A stretch of DNA of 64,000 bases from a virus. The DNA lies in IMG/VR virus record IMGVR_UViG_3300025695_000010, positions 1 to 64,000 of that record; one strand, given 5' to 3'. Each line of letters opens with the position of its first letter. Position 1 is the stretch's first letter. A model generated the notes under the pieces. The model saw nothing but the letters and a program-made list of their open reading frames with translations, searched no databases and had not been told where the DNA came from. Below are positions 8,889-16,281 of the stretch, piece after piece. The translations under genes were made by a program, and so were the position numbers.

Positions 8889-9728
8889 ATGACCAATCAA
8901 AGCATTCTTAAAAAATATAGACGCCAGCCTAAACTGCAAATTGATTTGCCAAGCCGAGGCGAGTATTATCCGCCGGACGCTTTGTACGAAAATCAACATA
9001 CTGATATTCCAGTGTTTAGCATGACTCCTAATGATGAAATTATGTTTAAAACTCCTGATGCATTAATAAACGGCGAAGCAACAGTAGCAACAATAAAAAG
9101 TTGTATTCCAACTATTACAGATCCGTGGAGTATACCTACATTAGATATAGATACTGTATTAGTTGCAATACGTATTGCTAGTTACGGTGATACTATGAAT
9201 GTTTTAAAAGTTTGTAAGGATTGCGGATCAGAAAATCAATACGAAATTCCGTTAACTTCTTATTTAGATTCTTATCTAACAAAAACATTTAACAATAAGT
9301 TAACTATAGATAATTTTACTTTTCATTTTCGTCCGCTATCTTATAGAGAATTTACAAACGGTCAAAAAAGATTGTTAGGAATAAGAAGATCAATTAATCA
9401 AGTAATTACTAACAAAGACTTTTCTGACGACGATAAAGGCAAGGCAATGGATCCGTTGTACATTGAATTAGCAAAGGCACAACTTGAAGCAATAACAAAT
9501 GCAATAGTTGGTATTGAAGTCGAAGGCGAAATAGAAAAAAACAAACAAGAAATAATGGAATTTCTTGACAACAACGACACAAAATATATTGCCAAAGTTA
9601 AAAAAACAATCGAAGAAAATCACAAGACATGGTCGCCTCCAAAACATTCTATCAAATGTAATGAATGTAATAAAGACGATCAAATGCAAGTTACACTGGA
9701 TACATCTGATTTTTTCGGGAAAGGCTAG
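8889..9728 (+). CDS. 26: Baseplate hub protein, gp26-like (T4 baseplate family)
   Basis: Protein of 279 residues beginning MTNQSILKKYRRQPKLQIDL. The family features are LPSRGEYYPPDALYE, FSMTPNDEIMFKTPDALING (residues about 45-64) and IASYGDTMNVLKVCKDCGS. Two CxxC pairs, CKDCGSE (near residue 113) and CNECNKDD (near residue 258), look like zinc ribbons. The T4 gp26 family (T4 baseplate protein) takes part in hub assembly. A TTG start 108 bp upstream is possible in frame, but it would run across the divergent promoter region; the ATG at 8889 has AGGA before it. The stop overlaps the GTG start of the next gene. Confidence 0.85.
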   Translation: MTNQSILKKYRRQPKLQIDLPSRGEYYPPDALYENQHTDIPVFSMTPNDEIMFKTPDALINGEATVATIKSCIPTITDPWSIPTLDIDTVLVAIRIASYGDTMNVLKVCKDCGSENQYEIPLTSYLDSYLTKTFNNKLTIDNFTFHFRPLSYREFTNGQKRLLGIRRSINQVITNKDFSDDDKGKAMDPLYIELAKAQLEAITNAIVGIEVEGEIEKNKQEIMEFLDNNDTKYIAKVKKTIEENHKTWSPPKHSIKCNECNKDDQMQVTLDTSDFFGKG

Positions 9729-9949
9729 TGAGTCTTTCCGACGAGGAAGTATTTTCACTAGCCGATGATATGGAAAATGAAATCAAACAGATTAAAGACA
9801 ATTGGTATCGTATCGGATGGTATATGAGGGGTAGTGCAAATATTCACGACTTGATTAACGATACCGATGTTGGTGATTTGGAAATTTTTAATAATATTAT
9901 CAAAGACAATATCGAAACTAGTAAGACTACTAAACTACCTTGGATTTAA
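9728..9949 (+). CDS. Small protein coupled to the gp26-like gene
   Basis: Protein of 73 residues that starts at a GTG overlapping the TAG of the previous gene, so translation is coupled. Sequence is acidic and helical (MSLSDEEVFSLADDMENEIK at the start), with a conserved-looking WYRIGWYMRGS. Coupling to the hub gene suggests a chaperone or assembly factor, comparable in position to T4 gp51, which follows gp26. The length is much shorter than T4 gp51 (249), so homology is not claimed. It converges with the 461-aa gene, with the two ends sharing four bases. Confidence 0.75.
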   Translation: MSLSDEEVFSLADDMENEIKQIKDNWYRIGWYMRGSANIHDLINDTDVGDLEIFNNIIKDNIETSKTTKLPWI

Positions 9950-11331
9950 TTAATTCTTGCTCGATCTGCTGCAATAGCATCCAACGCATTTTCTTCGTTG
10001 CCTGGTCTTACAGTAGGCGGCGCTCCAACTGATCTACTGCTGCTTACTCTGCCTCTAGGAACCACTGGAGCAGTACTTTGTCCAGTACCCGGAGGTGTTT
10101 CACCTGTTGTTGAAGGTTCTTCTGTTGTTGAAGGTTCTTCTGTTGTTGAAGGTTCTTCTGTTGTTGAAGGTTCTTCTCTTGTCATTGGACCAAAGTCTTC
10201 AGCCATCATCATTTCTCTTCTAGCTCGAGTGTAGTACGGAACTCTTCTGCTTTCAATGCTAGTACCTGGAGGAAATATTAAATCCTGAAACACAAGTCTA
10301 GCCCACTGCGATGTTGCAAAAGCACTGCCGTTTACTCCTGCACGTTCTCTTGTACCAGGATCTGCAAACCCACTAGCTTGGGCAGCACCACTGGCTGCAA
10401 AAAAGTCTTCGCTGCCAATCAAGCCTCCGGTAATGCTATTAAGTGTGTTTGCTGCACCTTGCATACCTGCTCCTGCTAATTCAACTGCACCTTGTAGCAT
10501 TGAGCCTATTATACTTTCTTGACCCCATTCAACAATCCAGTCAACTATTCCTTGTTGTACAGCAGGCCTAGTAACTGCATAAACAAGCAACTGAAATCCA
10601 GCTTCAGAAACAACTGCACTAATAATTGCCGGTACAGCACCAATACCGGTAGCCCCTACTGCAAGTTGCCCAGCTCTAACCATGTTTCTAATTCCTCTAA
10701 GCACGTTAAGGTATCTTGGCGATCTAAGAATTGCTAGTAAAATTACACTTAGCTGAATTGAATACATTCCCCAGGCAACTTGTATTTTATCTTGATATTC
10801 AGCTTCGGTAATTTCTCCATTGAGCATTTCTGCTTCAATGTTTGCCATAGTAGTTAATATGCCGTCTCTTAATTGCTCTTCTACTGCAAATGCTCTAAGA
10901 ACTCGCATAAGCACAGTGCCAGTTCTGCTTGCCATAAATGCAGCTACTCTAGGTGCAGTTTGTCTAGTTATTTGTCCAGGATTTGAAAAACGTATTTTTG
11001 ATCGTAATAAGTTTCTACTAACTACATTACCTCTTGTCCTTAAAGATGCTCTGTTACCTCTAGTTTTCCATTGCTCTTGAAAATCTCGTGCTGCTGTTAA
11101 TGCACCTCTGTTAGTTGTAATTCCATCATCGCCAACTGCAAATCTAAAAACATCTCTGCCCTGTACAAAATAATACGAATTACCTACTTGTCTAATTACG
11201 CCTTCAGCAGCAGCAGCACCGGCAGCTGCACCACCAGCTGCACCAGTAGCAGCAATGTCTAATAAGTCAAACGTATCCTGATCTTCTTTTAAGAAAATAG
11301 ATTTTCGATTAGATAATTCAGATAATTTCAT
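9946..11331 (-). CDS. Unknown 461-aa protein with hydrophobic core and EPSTTE repeats
   Basis: I do not recognise this protein. The N-terminal 25 residues (MKLSELSNRKSIFLKEDQDT and onwards) resemble leader-like starts of phage virion proteins. An Ala/Gly-rich stretch follows at about 30-45. Hydrophobic helices lie around residues 190-260 (SIQLSVILLAILRSP, AVPAIISAVVSEAGFQLLVY), and the C-terminal 80 residues are Pro/Thr/Glu-rich with four EPSTTE repeats (DNA 10104-10175). Hydrophobic segments may be membrane-inserted or may be buried. A perfect TATAAATA late promoter lies 31 bp upstream, so it is probably made late and could be packaged or structural. The gene sits alone between the hub genes and the non-coding island. 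Confidence 0.75.
   Translation of the reverse strand: MKLSELSNRKSIFLKEDQDTFDLLDIAATGAAGGAAAGAAAAEGVIRQVGNSYYFVQGRDVFRFAVGDDGITTNRGALTAARDFQEQWKTRGNRASLRTRGNVVSRNLLRSKIRFSNPGQITRQTAPRVAAFMASRTGTVLMRVLRAFAVEEQLRDGILTTMANIEAEMLNGEITEAEYQDKIQVAWGMYSIQLSVILLAILRSPRYLNVLRGIRNMVRAGQLAVGATGIGAVPAIISAVVSEAGFQLLVYAVTRPAVQQGIVDWIVEWGQESIIGSMLQGAVELAGAGMQGAANTLNSITGGLIGSEDFFAASGAAQASGFADPGTRERAGVNGSAFATSQWARLVFQDLIFPPGTSIESRRVPYYTRARREMMMAEDFGPMTREEPSTTEEPSTTEEPSTTEEPSTTGETPPGTGQSTAPVVPRGRVSSSRSVGAPPTVRPGNEENALDAIAADRARIN
10104..10175. repeat. Four tandem 18-bp repeats inside the 461-aa gene
   Basis: Four copies of the unit CTGTTGTTGAAGGTTCTT lie head to tail (plus-strand reading) and encode EPSTTE on the minus strand. 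Unit length is a multiple of three, so copy number can change without breaking the frame. Confidence 0.95.
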
Positions 11332-11362
11332 TTACAAATATTCCATGTTTTTATTATATATG

Positions 11363-11370
11363 TATTTATA
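11363..11370 (-). promoter_or_regulatory. Perfect T4 late promoter TATAAATA
   Basis: On the minus strand the full T4 consensus TATAAATA occurs 31 bp before the ATG of the 461-aa gene at 11331. This is the closest match to the T4 consensus in a promoter position in the window. Confidence 0.75.
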
Positions 11371-11372
11371 TG

Positions 11373-11415
11373 AAGTGAGCTTTGCTCACTTGTGTTTACG
11401 CTATCGCTTAACACA
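11373..11415. repeat. Pair of adjacent hairpins
   Basis: AAGTGAGC (11373-11380) pairs with GCTCACTT (11384-11391) across a three-base loop. Next to it TGTGTT (11391-11396) pairs with AACACA (11410-11415), and a run of six T begins at 11421. Read rightward, the second hairpin and T-run look terminator-like, but no rightward gene ends here. Confidence 0.6.
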
Positions 11416-11481
11416 AAATATTTTTTAATAATAAACAAGGCATATGCTTATGCATATGCATTTAATATTATGTAGATTAAT

Positions 11482-11541
11482 CTGGTCAGACGGAACCTGT
11501 TTATGGTCCCGTCCTCTCAAACATTATGTGAGTATCACCAG
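11482..11541. repeat. Possible three-way-junction RNA fold
   Basis: CTGGT (11482-11486) can pair with ACCAG (11537-11541), enclosing a strong hairpin GACGG/CCGTC (11489-11493 with 11509-11513, extended by ACC/GGT) and a weaker hairpin CTC/GAG (11516-11518 with 11530-11532). A further GTAGGTT/AACCTAC stem follows (about 11554-11560 with 11599-11605). Pairing was found by eye; the transcribed strand is not known. Confidence 0.4.
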
Positions 11542-11615
11542 CCGAGATCGGAAGTAGGTTTTTATTATACTGCTACACAATGGGCTCTGACCTTTCCCAA
11601 CCTACGTCGACATTA

Positions 11616-11649
11616 TGTATATTATAATATACATTATCCTGGATAATGT
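11616..11649. repeat. Overlapping palindromes
   Basis: A perfect 18-bp palindrome (11616-11633, TGTATATTA and its complement) shares three bases with a second inverted repeat, ACATTATCC (11631-11639) and GGATAATGT (11641-11649), with a single central base. It could be a cruciform, a protein binding site or a transcript end. Confidence 0.75.
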
Positions 11650-11866
11650 ACAATATAGTATACAATATTCCCCCGCTTCGTTCCTAGTGCTAAAGGGTTT
11701 TTGTGTGTAATTTGCAGTTTTTCGACAGCCAACAATCTATCTATACCAACTAGTGAGCCCAATTCTTTTGATGGCTTCCTACCTCTGGGTAGTCAATCAG
11801 TATGTTACGTGTGCTTCTATACGAGAGCTTTTTCCACAGCGGTGTTTTTAAACTGGCCCGCCAACC

Positions 11867-12310
11867 TTATGTGTTGGATTGTTTTGCCTGTTGTTCAAGT
11901 AGTGCCTGTCTTAACTTTTCTGAGCCGCCTACACGTACATTAATGATACCGTTGTAGTATTCGTCTGTTTCTAATACTCGCCTATCAAACTGCTCTCGTG
12001 CTTCAATGTAGCTCATCTCTGCTCTACTTTTGCAAAAGTACAGTATTTCTCTTGTGAAATGTTCTTGGCCTAGTTTTTTAATGTCTGCGTTAAGTCTATC
12101 TGAGCTGCCCCAGTACTCGCGCCAGTCGCTTTCTTTAAAGCCTCTGCGTTTGTTCTTCTTGCCTTTGAGTGGTGGCTTGGTTGTTTTAAACTTTGCTAGT
12201 TTTTTGCCTACGTACTTTTGATTGTTGGTAAGATTTGTTATAAGGTAAACAAAGCCTTCATACTCATCTGGTATTAAATTTATTTCTTTACCTTTAAACA
12301 ACCAACTCAT
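11867..12310 (-). CDS. GIY-YIG homing-type endonuclease (SegE-like)
   Basis: Protein of 147 residues with a GIY-YIG nuclease core: VYLI (residues 21-24, the GIY equivalent) and KYVGKK (about 32-37, the YIG equivalent), then basic residues and a helix with EAREQFDRRVL that holds the likely catalytic Glu. T4 encodes free-standing Seg nucleases of this type, which spread by cutting phage genomes that lack them. There is no obvious C-terminal DNA-binding module, so specificity must lie in the short basic linker (KTTKPPLKGKKNKRRGF). It sits beside the non-coding island and is flanked by the 12-bp direct repeat ACATTATGTATA (11610-11621 and 12311-12322). Confidence 0.85.
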   Translation of the reverse strand: MSWLFKGKEINLIPDEYEGFVYLITNLTNNQKYVGKKLAKFKTTKPPLKGKKNKRRGFKESDWREYWGSSDRLNADIKKLGQEHFTREILYFCKSRAEMSYIEAREQFDRRVLETDEYYNGIINVRVGGSEKLRQALLEQQAKQSNT

Positions 12311-12327
12311 ACATTATGTATAGTCGA

Positions 12328-12552
12328 TTATTTTTTCTTCTTCCGTTTTTGATCTTGTCGATAGCCTTCTAATACATTATTGTATTTTTTTATTATTTCT
12401 TCTTGCCTTTGTTTTGCTAAATTTATAAGTTGCCTTAATTCACGCCTTGCTGCTCTTTTAGTTCTTTCACTAGGCTTATGTTCAAACTTTTCGTTTGTTT
12501 CAAAATATTTTAGATATGTCTTAACAAGTTTGTCGTGTGTGTCGTCTGTCAT
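12328..12552 (-). CDS. Small basic protein after gp46
   Basis: Protein of 74 residues, very basic and helical (KTKRAARRELRQLINLAKQR-like middle; ends in a run of lysines). Its ATG overlaps the TGA of gp46 (ATGA), so it is translationally coupled to the recombination genes. A nucleic-acid-binding or polymerase-associated role would fit the charge. I do not recognise a family. Confidence 0.75.
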   Translation of the reverse strand: MTDDTHDKLVKTYLKYFETNEKFEHKPSERTKRAARRELRQLINLAKQRQEEIIKKYNNVLEGYRQDQKRKKKK

Positions 12553-14324
12553 TCGGTAATTTCAACATCATTTTCATATGAGGTAAAGCCGTTTTCTTTA
12601 ATAACTTTTAAAACATGATTAACTCTACCAACTAACTCGTCTTTGTGCGAGATAAGGAAAACATTTTTATTACGCTCTCTTCCCATCTTTTTAAGTACGC
12701 TAAGTGCATTTTCAACACCAGCAGTGTCCATACCACTGTCGATTAACTCGTCGATAAACAACAAGTTAATACCTTGATAAAGGCTTTCCCATACGTCACG
12801 GAATGCAAAACTCATACCTAGTATAAGTCTGTTGCGTTCACCACGTGACAGGTTATCAAAGTCTAAGTCTTGACCAAGTTGTGTAATTTCAACACTTAAA
12901 TCATTTTGAAACACTACTTGATGAGGCAAGCCTAGTTTGTCTAAATAATATGTGAGCCTGTTGTTTAAGTACGCTAAGTTTTGATCGATAATCTTTTTGC
13001 GAATAAACGAGTCTTTGTTAGTCAACAGTTTAAGGAGAAACTCTTGATGTTCTTTTAGACTTGTAAGATCGTTTATTGTATCCCACAAAATTTCTTGCAT
13101 TGCAGTATTATTTAAATCGTCAACTTGTGCTTGATACGGATCTTGTTCTTGAATTTTATTTACTAATGCTGAATTTAAGTTATCTACATTGTTTCTGTGT
13201 TCGTATGCTTCCTTGGCTGTATCATAAAATGTATTTGGCCGACCATTAATATCTCCAATGTCTTCGAGAAATTTCATAGTTGCTTCTAGTTTATCTGCAA
13301 CTTCGGATTGATATGCAAGCGCATCGGTTAGTTCTTTTTGTTTTTTGTTTTCAATTTCTGCTTTTTTATCAGCATGTAGGGCTTGTCCGCAAGTATAACA
13401 TGTTGCGTCATCAAGATTGTTGATATCTTTCTCTGCCTTTTCAACGCTCTTGGTTGCTCTCATTAATGCAGACTCAAGTGTTGCTTTTTCTTTATTAAGA
13501 CTTGTAATACGATTGTTAAGCTCAGTCCAATTGGTTAGTTTGTCATGTGCTTCTAACTCCGCATCGATATCTAGTTTTTCTAATTCTTCAATAGCTAATT
13601 TAAGTTTTTCAACATCGTCTCTACGCTTTGCTTCCCATGCACGTTGTCTTCCAACAAGTGTTTCGATACTTTGTTGTATTTTTTTGTTACTTGCTTCAAT
13701 AGCGTTAATTCGCATTGTTTCTTCTGTAATAGCATCTTTAGTTTGACGTACTTTATCTTTTAACAAATCTGCTTTTTCAGTAAGAATAGTAATACCAAGA
13801 AGCTGTTCAATAATAGCACGTTGGTCATTTGCTCGCATACTTAAGAATGGATCAGTATAAGTGTTAAGTGCAAGGATATGTTTGAACATATCGTGGCTCA
13901 TACCTAGTAACTCTTGAATACTTTCCTGTGTTTTACGACTGTCGCCTTGTGATTCGTCTATATCTTCTTTCTGTTCGTGGTCATTAATGTAAAACTTGAG
14001 CACATTAGGCGACCTTCCACGTTCAATACGGTATTTGTTACCGCCTTTCTCAAAGTTAAGGGTGACCAACATGCCTTTTGAATTGGTTTTGTTAATAAGA
14101 TTATTCTTTTTGATGTTTGTAAGTGCATTACCAAACAACGCATAGCTTAATGCATTAATGATAGTAGTTTTACCAGTACCGTTGCGACTTCCGCTGTCAT
14201 CGCCACCTTGATCAAGGTTTTCTCCTAGTACAAGTGTTAGCTGTTCTTCGTTAAAATCAACTGCTTGGGTAACATTACCCACACTCATGAAGTTTTTTAC
14301 TGTAAGATCTTTTATTTTAATCAT
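12549..14324 (-). CDS. 46: Recombination nuclease subunit gp46 (SbcC/Rad50-like ATPase)
   Basis: SMC-like ATPase that with gp47 resects DNA ends for recombination-dependent replication and host DNA breakdown. It has 591 residues (T4: 560). Walker A lies at about 41-53 (GSRNGTGKTTII). Coiled coils flank a zinc hook CYTCGQ near residue 308. The ABC signature LSRGERNR is near 491 and Walker B INLLFIDELID near 518, followed by a late His/Asp region (LISHKDEL). All elements needed for ATP hydrolysis and dimerisation are present. The gene overlaps gp47 by four bases and is followed by a coupled small gene, giving an operon gp55, gp47, gp46, small protein. Confidence 0.96.
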   Translation of the reverse strand: MIKIKDLTVKNFMSVGNVTQAVDFNEEQLTLVLGENLDQGGDDSGSRNGTGKTTIINALSYALFGNALTNIKKNNLINKTNSKGMLVTLNFEKGGNKYRIERGRSPNVLKFYINDHEQKEDIDESQGDSRKTQESIQELLGMSHDMFKHILALNTYTDPFLSMRANDQRAIIEQLLGITILTEKADLLKDKVRQTKDAITEETMRINAIEASNKKIQQSIETLVGRQRAWEAKRRDDVEKLKLAIEELEKLDIDAELEAHDKLTNWTELNNRITSLNKEKATLESALMRATKSVEKAEKDINNLDDATCYTCGQALHADKKAEIENKKQKELTDALAYQSEVADKLEATMKFLEDIGDINGRPNTFYDTAKEAYEHRNNVDNLNSALVNKIQEQDPYQAQVDDLNNTAMQEILWDTINDLTSLKEHQEFLLKLLTNKDSFIRKKIIDQNLAYLNNRLTYYLDKLGLPHQVVFQNDLSVEITQLGQDLDFDNLSRGERNRLILGMSFAFRDVWESLYQGINLLFIDELIDSGMDTAGVENALSVLKKMGRERNKNVFLISHKDELVGRVNHVLKVIKENGFTSYENDVEITE

Positions 14325-15334
14325 TCTAACCCGTTATAAATTTCTAGTAGCACCGACTTGTTAAAGTTTTCGCTATCAATTGCTAGTATTTCATTGCTAA
14401 CAATTTGATCTACACTTTCAAACTGTGCAATATCTAAGTCTGTAGTAATTTCCTCAAGGTGTTTTTGCGGAATTAGTGTAATCTCTCTACACTTATATTG
14501 CTCTAAGAAGGTTTCTTTAACAAAACTAGCTTCTTCGTAACTAATATCAATATCTAATGTAACTCTTAGATACATATTTGGTTTAATAAGTGTAGCCTGT
14601 TCGTCAATTAATTGAGAAAGTTTAACGGTACGGTACTTAGGACACTCTGTCCAATCAAGGTACAATGGTTCTGCATCATTCTCTTTGTCAAGTATCATCA
14701 TACCACGTGCATCGTCCCACGCATCAGCATAGTTATGCGGAAAGGCATTACCGATGTAGTGGATCTTGCCTTGTTTCTGACGCTTGTGGAAGTGTCCACT
14801 AAACACGTACTCTTGATTAACAAAGTGTTCGCTTCTAAGTTCACCGTGATCTGGCATCTGTACCATAGCGTTCATATAGAAACTGGGTAGTTCGAAGTGA
14901 CCAAATAGGTATTTGGCCTTCATTTTAGGAATTTTCTTCCATTCGTCGCCTACTAACCACGGAATCAGTGCAACATCGTCCTGGACCATCATCTCTTCAA
15001 TTACCGTAATGCCAGGAATGTGTCTTGCAAACTCAGTTGACTTCACATCACGCTTGTCTTTGTAATACAAATCGTGGTTACCAGCAAACATGTAAAAGTT
15101 TTCAAAGGCTGCACCTAGTTTTTCTAGTAGCCTAATGGTTGTATCCATAGTTGTAAGGTTGAGACTGTTGCGATTATGGTGCCAGTCGCCACAAAACAAG
15201 CCAGTCTCACAACCGTGAGCCTTAGCTTGTTCGATATACCAATCAATATAGTCCTCGCAGTCCTGATTATGAACTCGAGAATTGCCTTTCATACCTAAAT
15301 GAATGTCTGTAAACACTGCTGCTTTTTTAAACAA
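14321..15334 (-). CDS. 47: Recombination nuclease subunit gp47 (SbcD/Mre11-like)
   Basis: Metallophosphoesterase partner of gp46. It has 337 residues (T4: 339). Metal motifs appear in order: FTDIHLG (D9, H11), CGDWHHNR, FAGNHDLYY, LFGHFELP and FSGHFHKRQ. The likely start is TTG at 15334: GGAG lies 7-10 bp before it, and the first metal ligand is at residue 9, so starting at the next Met (16) would delete the active site. A sigma70-like promoter with an inverted repeat lies in the gap to gp55. Confidence 0.96.
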   Translation of the reverse strand: MFKKAAVFTDIHLGMKGNSRVHNQDCEDYIDWYIEQAKAHGCETGLFCGDWHHNRNSLNLTTMDTTIRLLEKLGAAFENFYMFAGNHDLYYKDKRDVKSTEFARHIPGITVIEEMMVQDDVALIPWLVGDEWKKIPKMKAKYLFGHFELPSFYMNAMVQMPDHGELRSEHFVNQEYVFSGHFHKRQKQGKIHYIGNAFPHNYADAWDDARGMMILDKENDAEPLYLDWTECPKYRTVKLSQLIDEQATLIKPNMYLRVTLDIDISYEEASFVKETFLEQYKCREITLIPQKHLEEITTDLDIAQFESVDQIVSNEILAIDSENFNKSVLLEIYNGLE

Positions 15335-15353
15335 TAGAAAACTCCACTTCTAG

Positions 15354-15385
15354 TACAGTATAATGGAGAATACTGTAAAGATCAA
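15354..15385 (-). promoter_or_regulatory. Sigma70-type promoter with overlapping inverted repeat before gp47
   Basis: On the minus strand TTGATC (15380-15385) and TATACT (15357-15362) are separated by 17 bp. The -35 box overlaps the stop codon region of gp55. An inverted repeat with 8-bp arms, TACAGTAT (15354-15361) and ATACTGTA (15370-15377), covers the -10 and spacer and could be an operator or an RNA hairpin in the leader. Confidence 0.55.
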
Positions 15386-16206
15386 CCTTTATTTGCATTT
15401 TCTCTACGTTGTGCTGCTTCCCATTCGCCGTTATGTAGTCTAGTATGACTAGGATTCATGTCATTCATCTCAAGTATGTCATCCCTAATGTTCTGATTAC
15501 GCTTTTCCAAGTTGATAACACGAACAAAACTGTTAGTAACTGCTGCTGTGTAGTAGGCAAACGGGTTGTTTGACTTTGATTCGTCAAACTGCAAGCCAAT
15601 TTGCGATAATTGCAGTATTGCTTGCCCTTTCATTTCGTCATTATAGGTATATCCACGTACATTTCCACGAGTTGCATACCGATCAACTAGTTTTAACCAC
15701 ATCATAGCAAGTTTATTGGTAGCCATGCCGTGTGTCTTATCAAAATGACCGTTTTCCATACCGCCCTTCCAATGACTTTTTCCTACACAAATTAAATTGT
15801 CGTCATCGTCAAACTTATAATGCTGAAATGGTGGAAAATTAAGTTTTGTTTTGGTATCTGCCATTGTTTTTGGGTTCTTTTTACGCCCGGGTTCGTCTGG
15901 CACGTGGTCAAACATCATAATACGAAAGACAAGATCTTGTTTTTTAATTGTTTTGTAGTCTACTTCGCAATCTGCCATTTTTGTTTTCTTATTAATAGCT
16001 TTTTGCTGCTCGTATGCACGTTGACTTTGTAGTTTTGCTTTATTTCTTTTAGCTTCTGCTACTGTTCTAATGTTTATTTTGTCAACACTTGGCAAAATAA
16101 TATCATAATGTGCATATTCTGGTGCAACGTAACTGCAAAATGTTGCTTTTGATTTATGTATCTCGGCTAACATGTCTTTGTTGTTTAAATAATTTACTCT
16201 TTTCAT
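15382..16206 (-). CDS. 55: Late-transcription sigma factor gp55
   Basis: Minimal sigma factor that directs host RNA polymerase to late promoters with a TATAAATA-type -10. The N-terminus VNYLNNKDMLAEI matches the T4 gp55 start, and the core region-2-like part is at about residues 190-240 (RGYTYNDEMKGQAILQLSQI, FDESKSNNPFAYYTAAV, SFVRVINLEKR). It has 274 residues, against 185 in T4: an extra basic and aromatic segment of about 130 residues lies between the two conserved parts. The C-terminus is short and polar. A near-perfect sigma70 promoter drives it, in keeping with early or middle expression. Confidence 0.88.
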   Translation of the reverse strand: MKRVNYLNNKDMLAEIHKSKATFCSYVAPEYAHYDIILPSVDKINIRTVAEAKRNKAKLQSQRAYEQQKAINKKTKMADCEVDYKTIKKQDLVFRIMMFDHVPDEPGRKKNPKTMADTKTKLNFPPFQHYKFDDDDNLICVGKSHWKGGMENGHFDKTHGMATNKLAMMWLKLVDRYATRGNVRGYTYNDEMKGQAILQLSQIGLQFDESKSNNPFAYYTAAVTNSFVRVINLEKRNQNIRDDILEMNDMNPSHTRLHNGEWEAAQRRENANKG

Positions 16207-16228
16207 TAAAATATCCTAGTTTTAATTA

Positions 16229-16257
16229 ATTATAATACACGCACTTTATTTTGTCAA
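16229..16257 (-). promoter_or_regulatory. Near-perfect sigma70 promoter for gp55
   Basis: On the minus strand TTGACA (16252-16257) and TATAAT (16229-16234) are separated by exactly 17 bp, and the spacer contains TGCGTGTAT. It lies 23 bp before the gp55 ATG. Host holoenzyme should read it, so gp55 can be made before any late transcription. Confidence 0.85.
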
Positions 16258-16264
16258 CTAAATA
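16258..16264 (+). promoter_or_regulatory. Late promoter of the tail operon
   Basis: CTAAATACTATACAGGAG lies directly before the first tail gene: TAAATA core 17 bp upstream of the ATG at 16282, and the ribosome site AGGAG in between. It abuts the -35 box of the gp55 promoter on the other strand. Confidence 0.65.
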
Positions 16265-16281
16265 CTATACAGGAGATTAAT

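Larger units (their letters stand above)
11332..11866. other. 535-bp non-coding stretch with dense inverted repeats
   Basis: I see no convincing gene and no tRNA cloverleaf here. Contents from left to right: a TATAAATA late promoter for the leftward 461-aa gene (11363-11370); two adjacent hairpins (11373-11391 and 11391-11415); a possible three-way RNA fold (11482-11541); a long-range stem (about 11554-11605); a perfect 18-bp palindrome (11616-11633) overlapping a 9-bp-arm inverted repeat (11631-11649). The stretch 11650-11866 has no clear pairing that I can defend. Transcription direction is unknown. Confidence 0.6.

Noticed and set aside
11695-11765. tRNA-like start on the minus strand (GGGCTCA followed by TAGTTGGTA)
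   Set aside because: No matching acceptor 3' strand and no GTTCRANYC arm at the right spacing.
11701-11943. 80-codon plus-strand frame in the non-coding island
   Set aside because: No ribosome site, unlikely composition with many Cys and Phe, and it runs antisense into the GIY-YIG gene.
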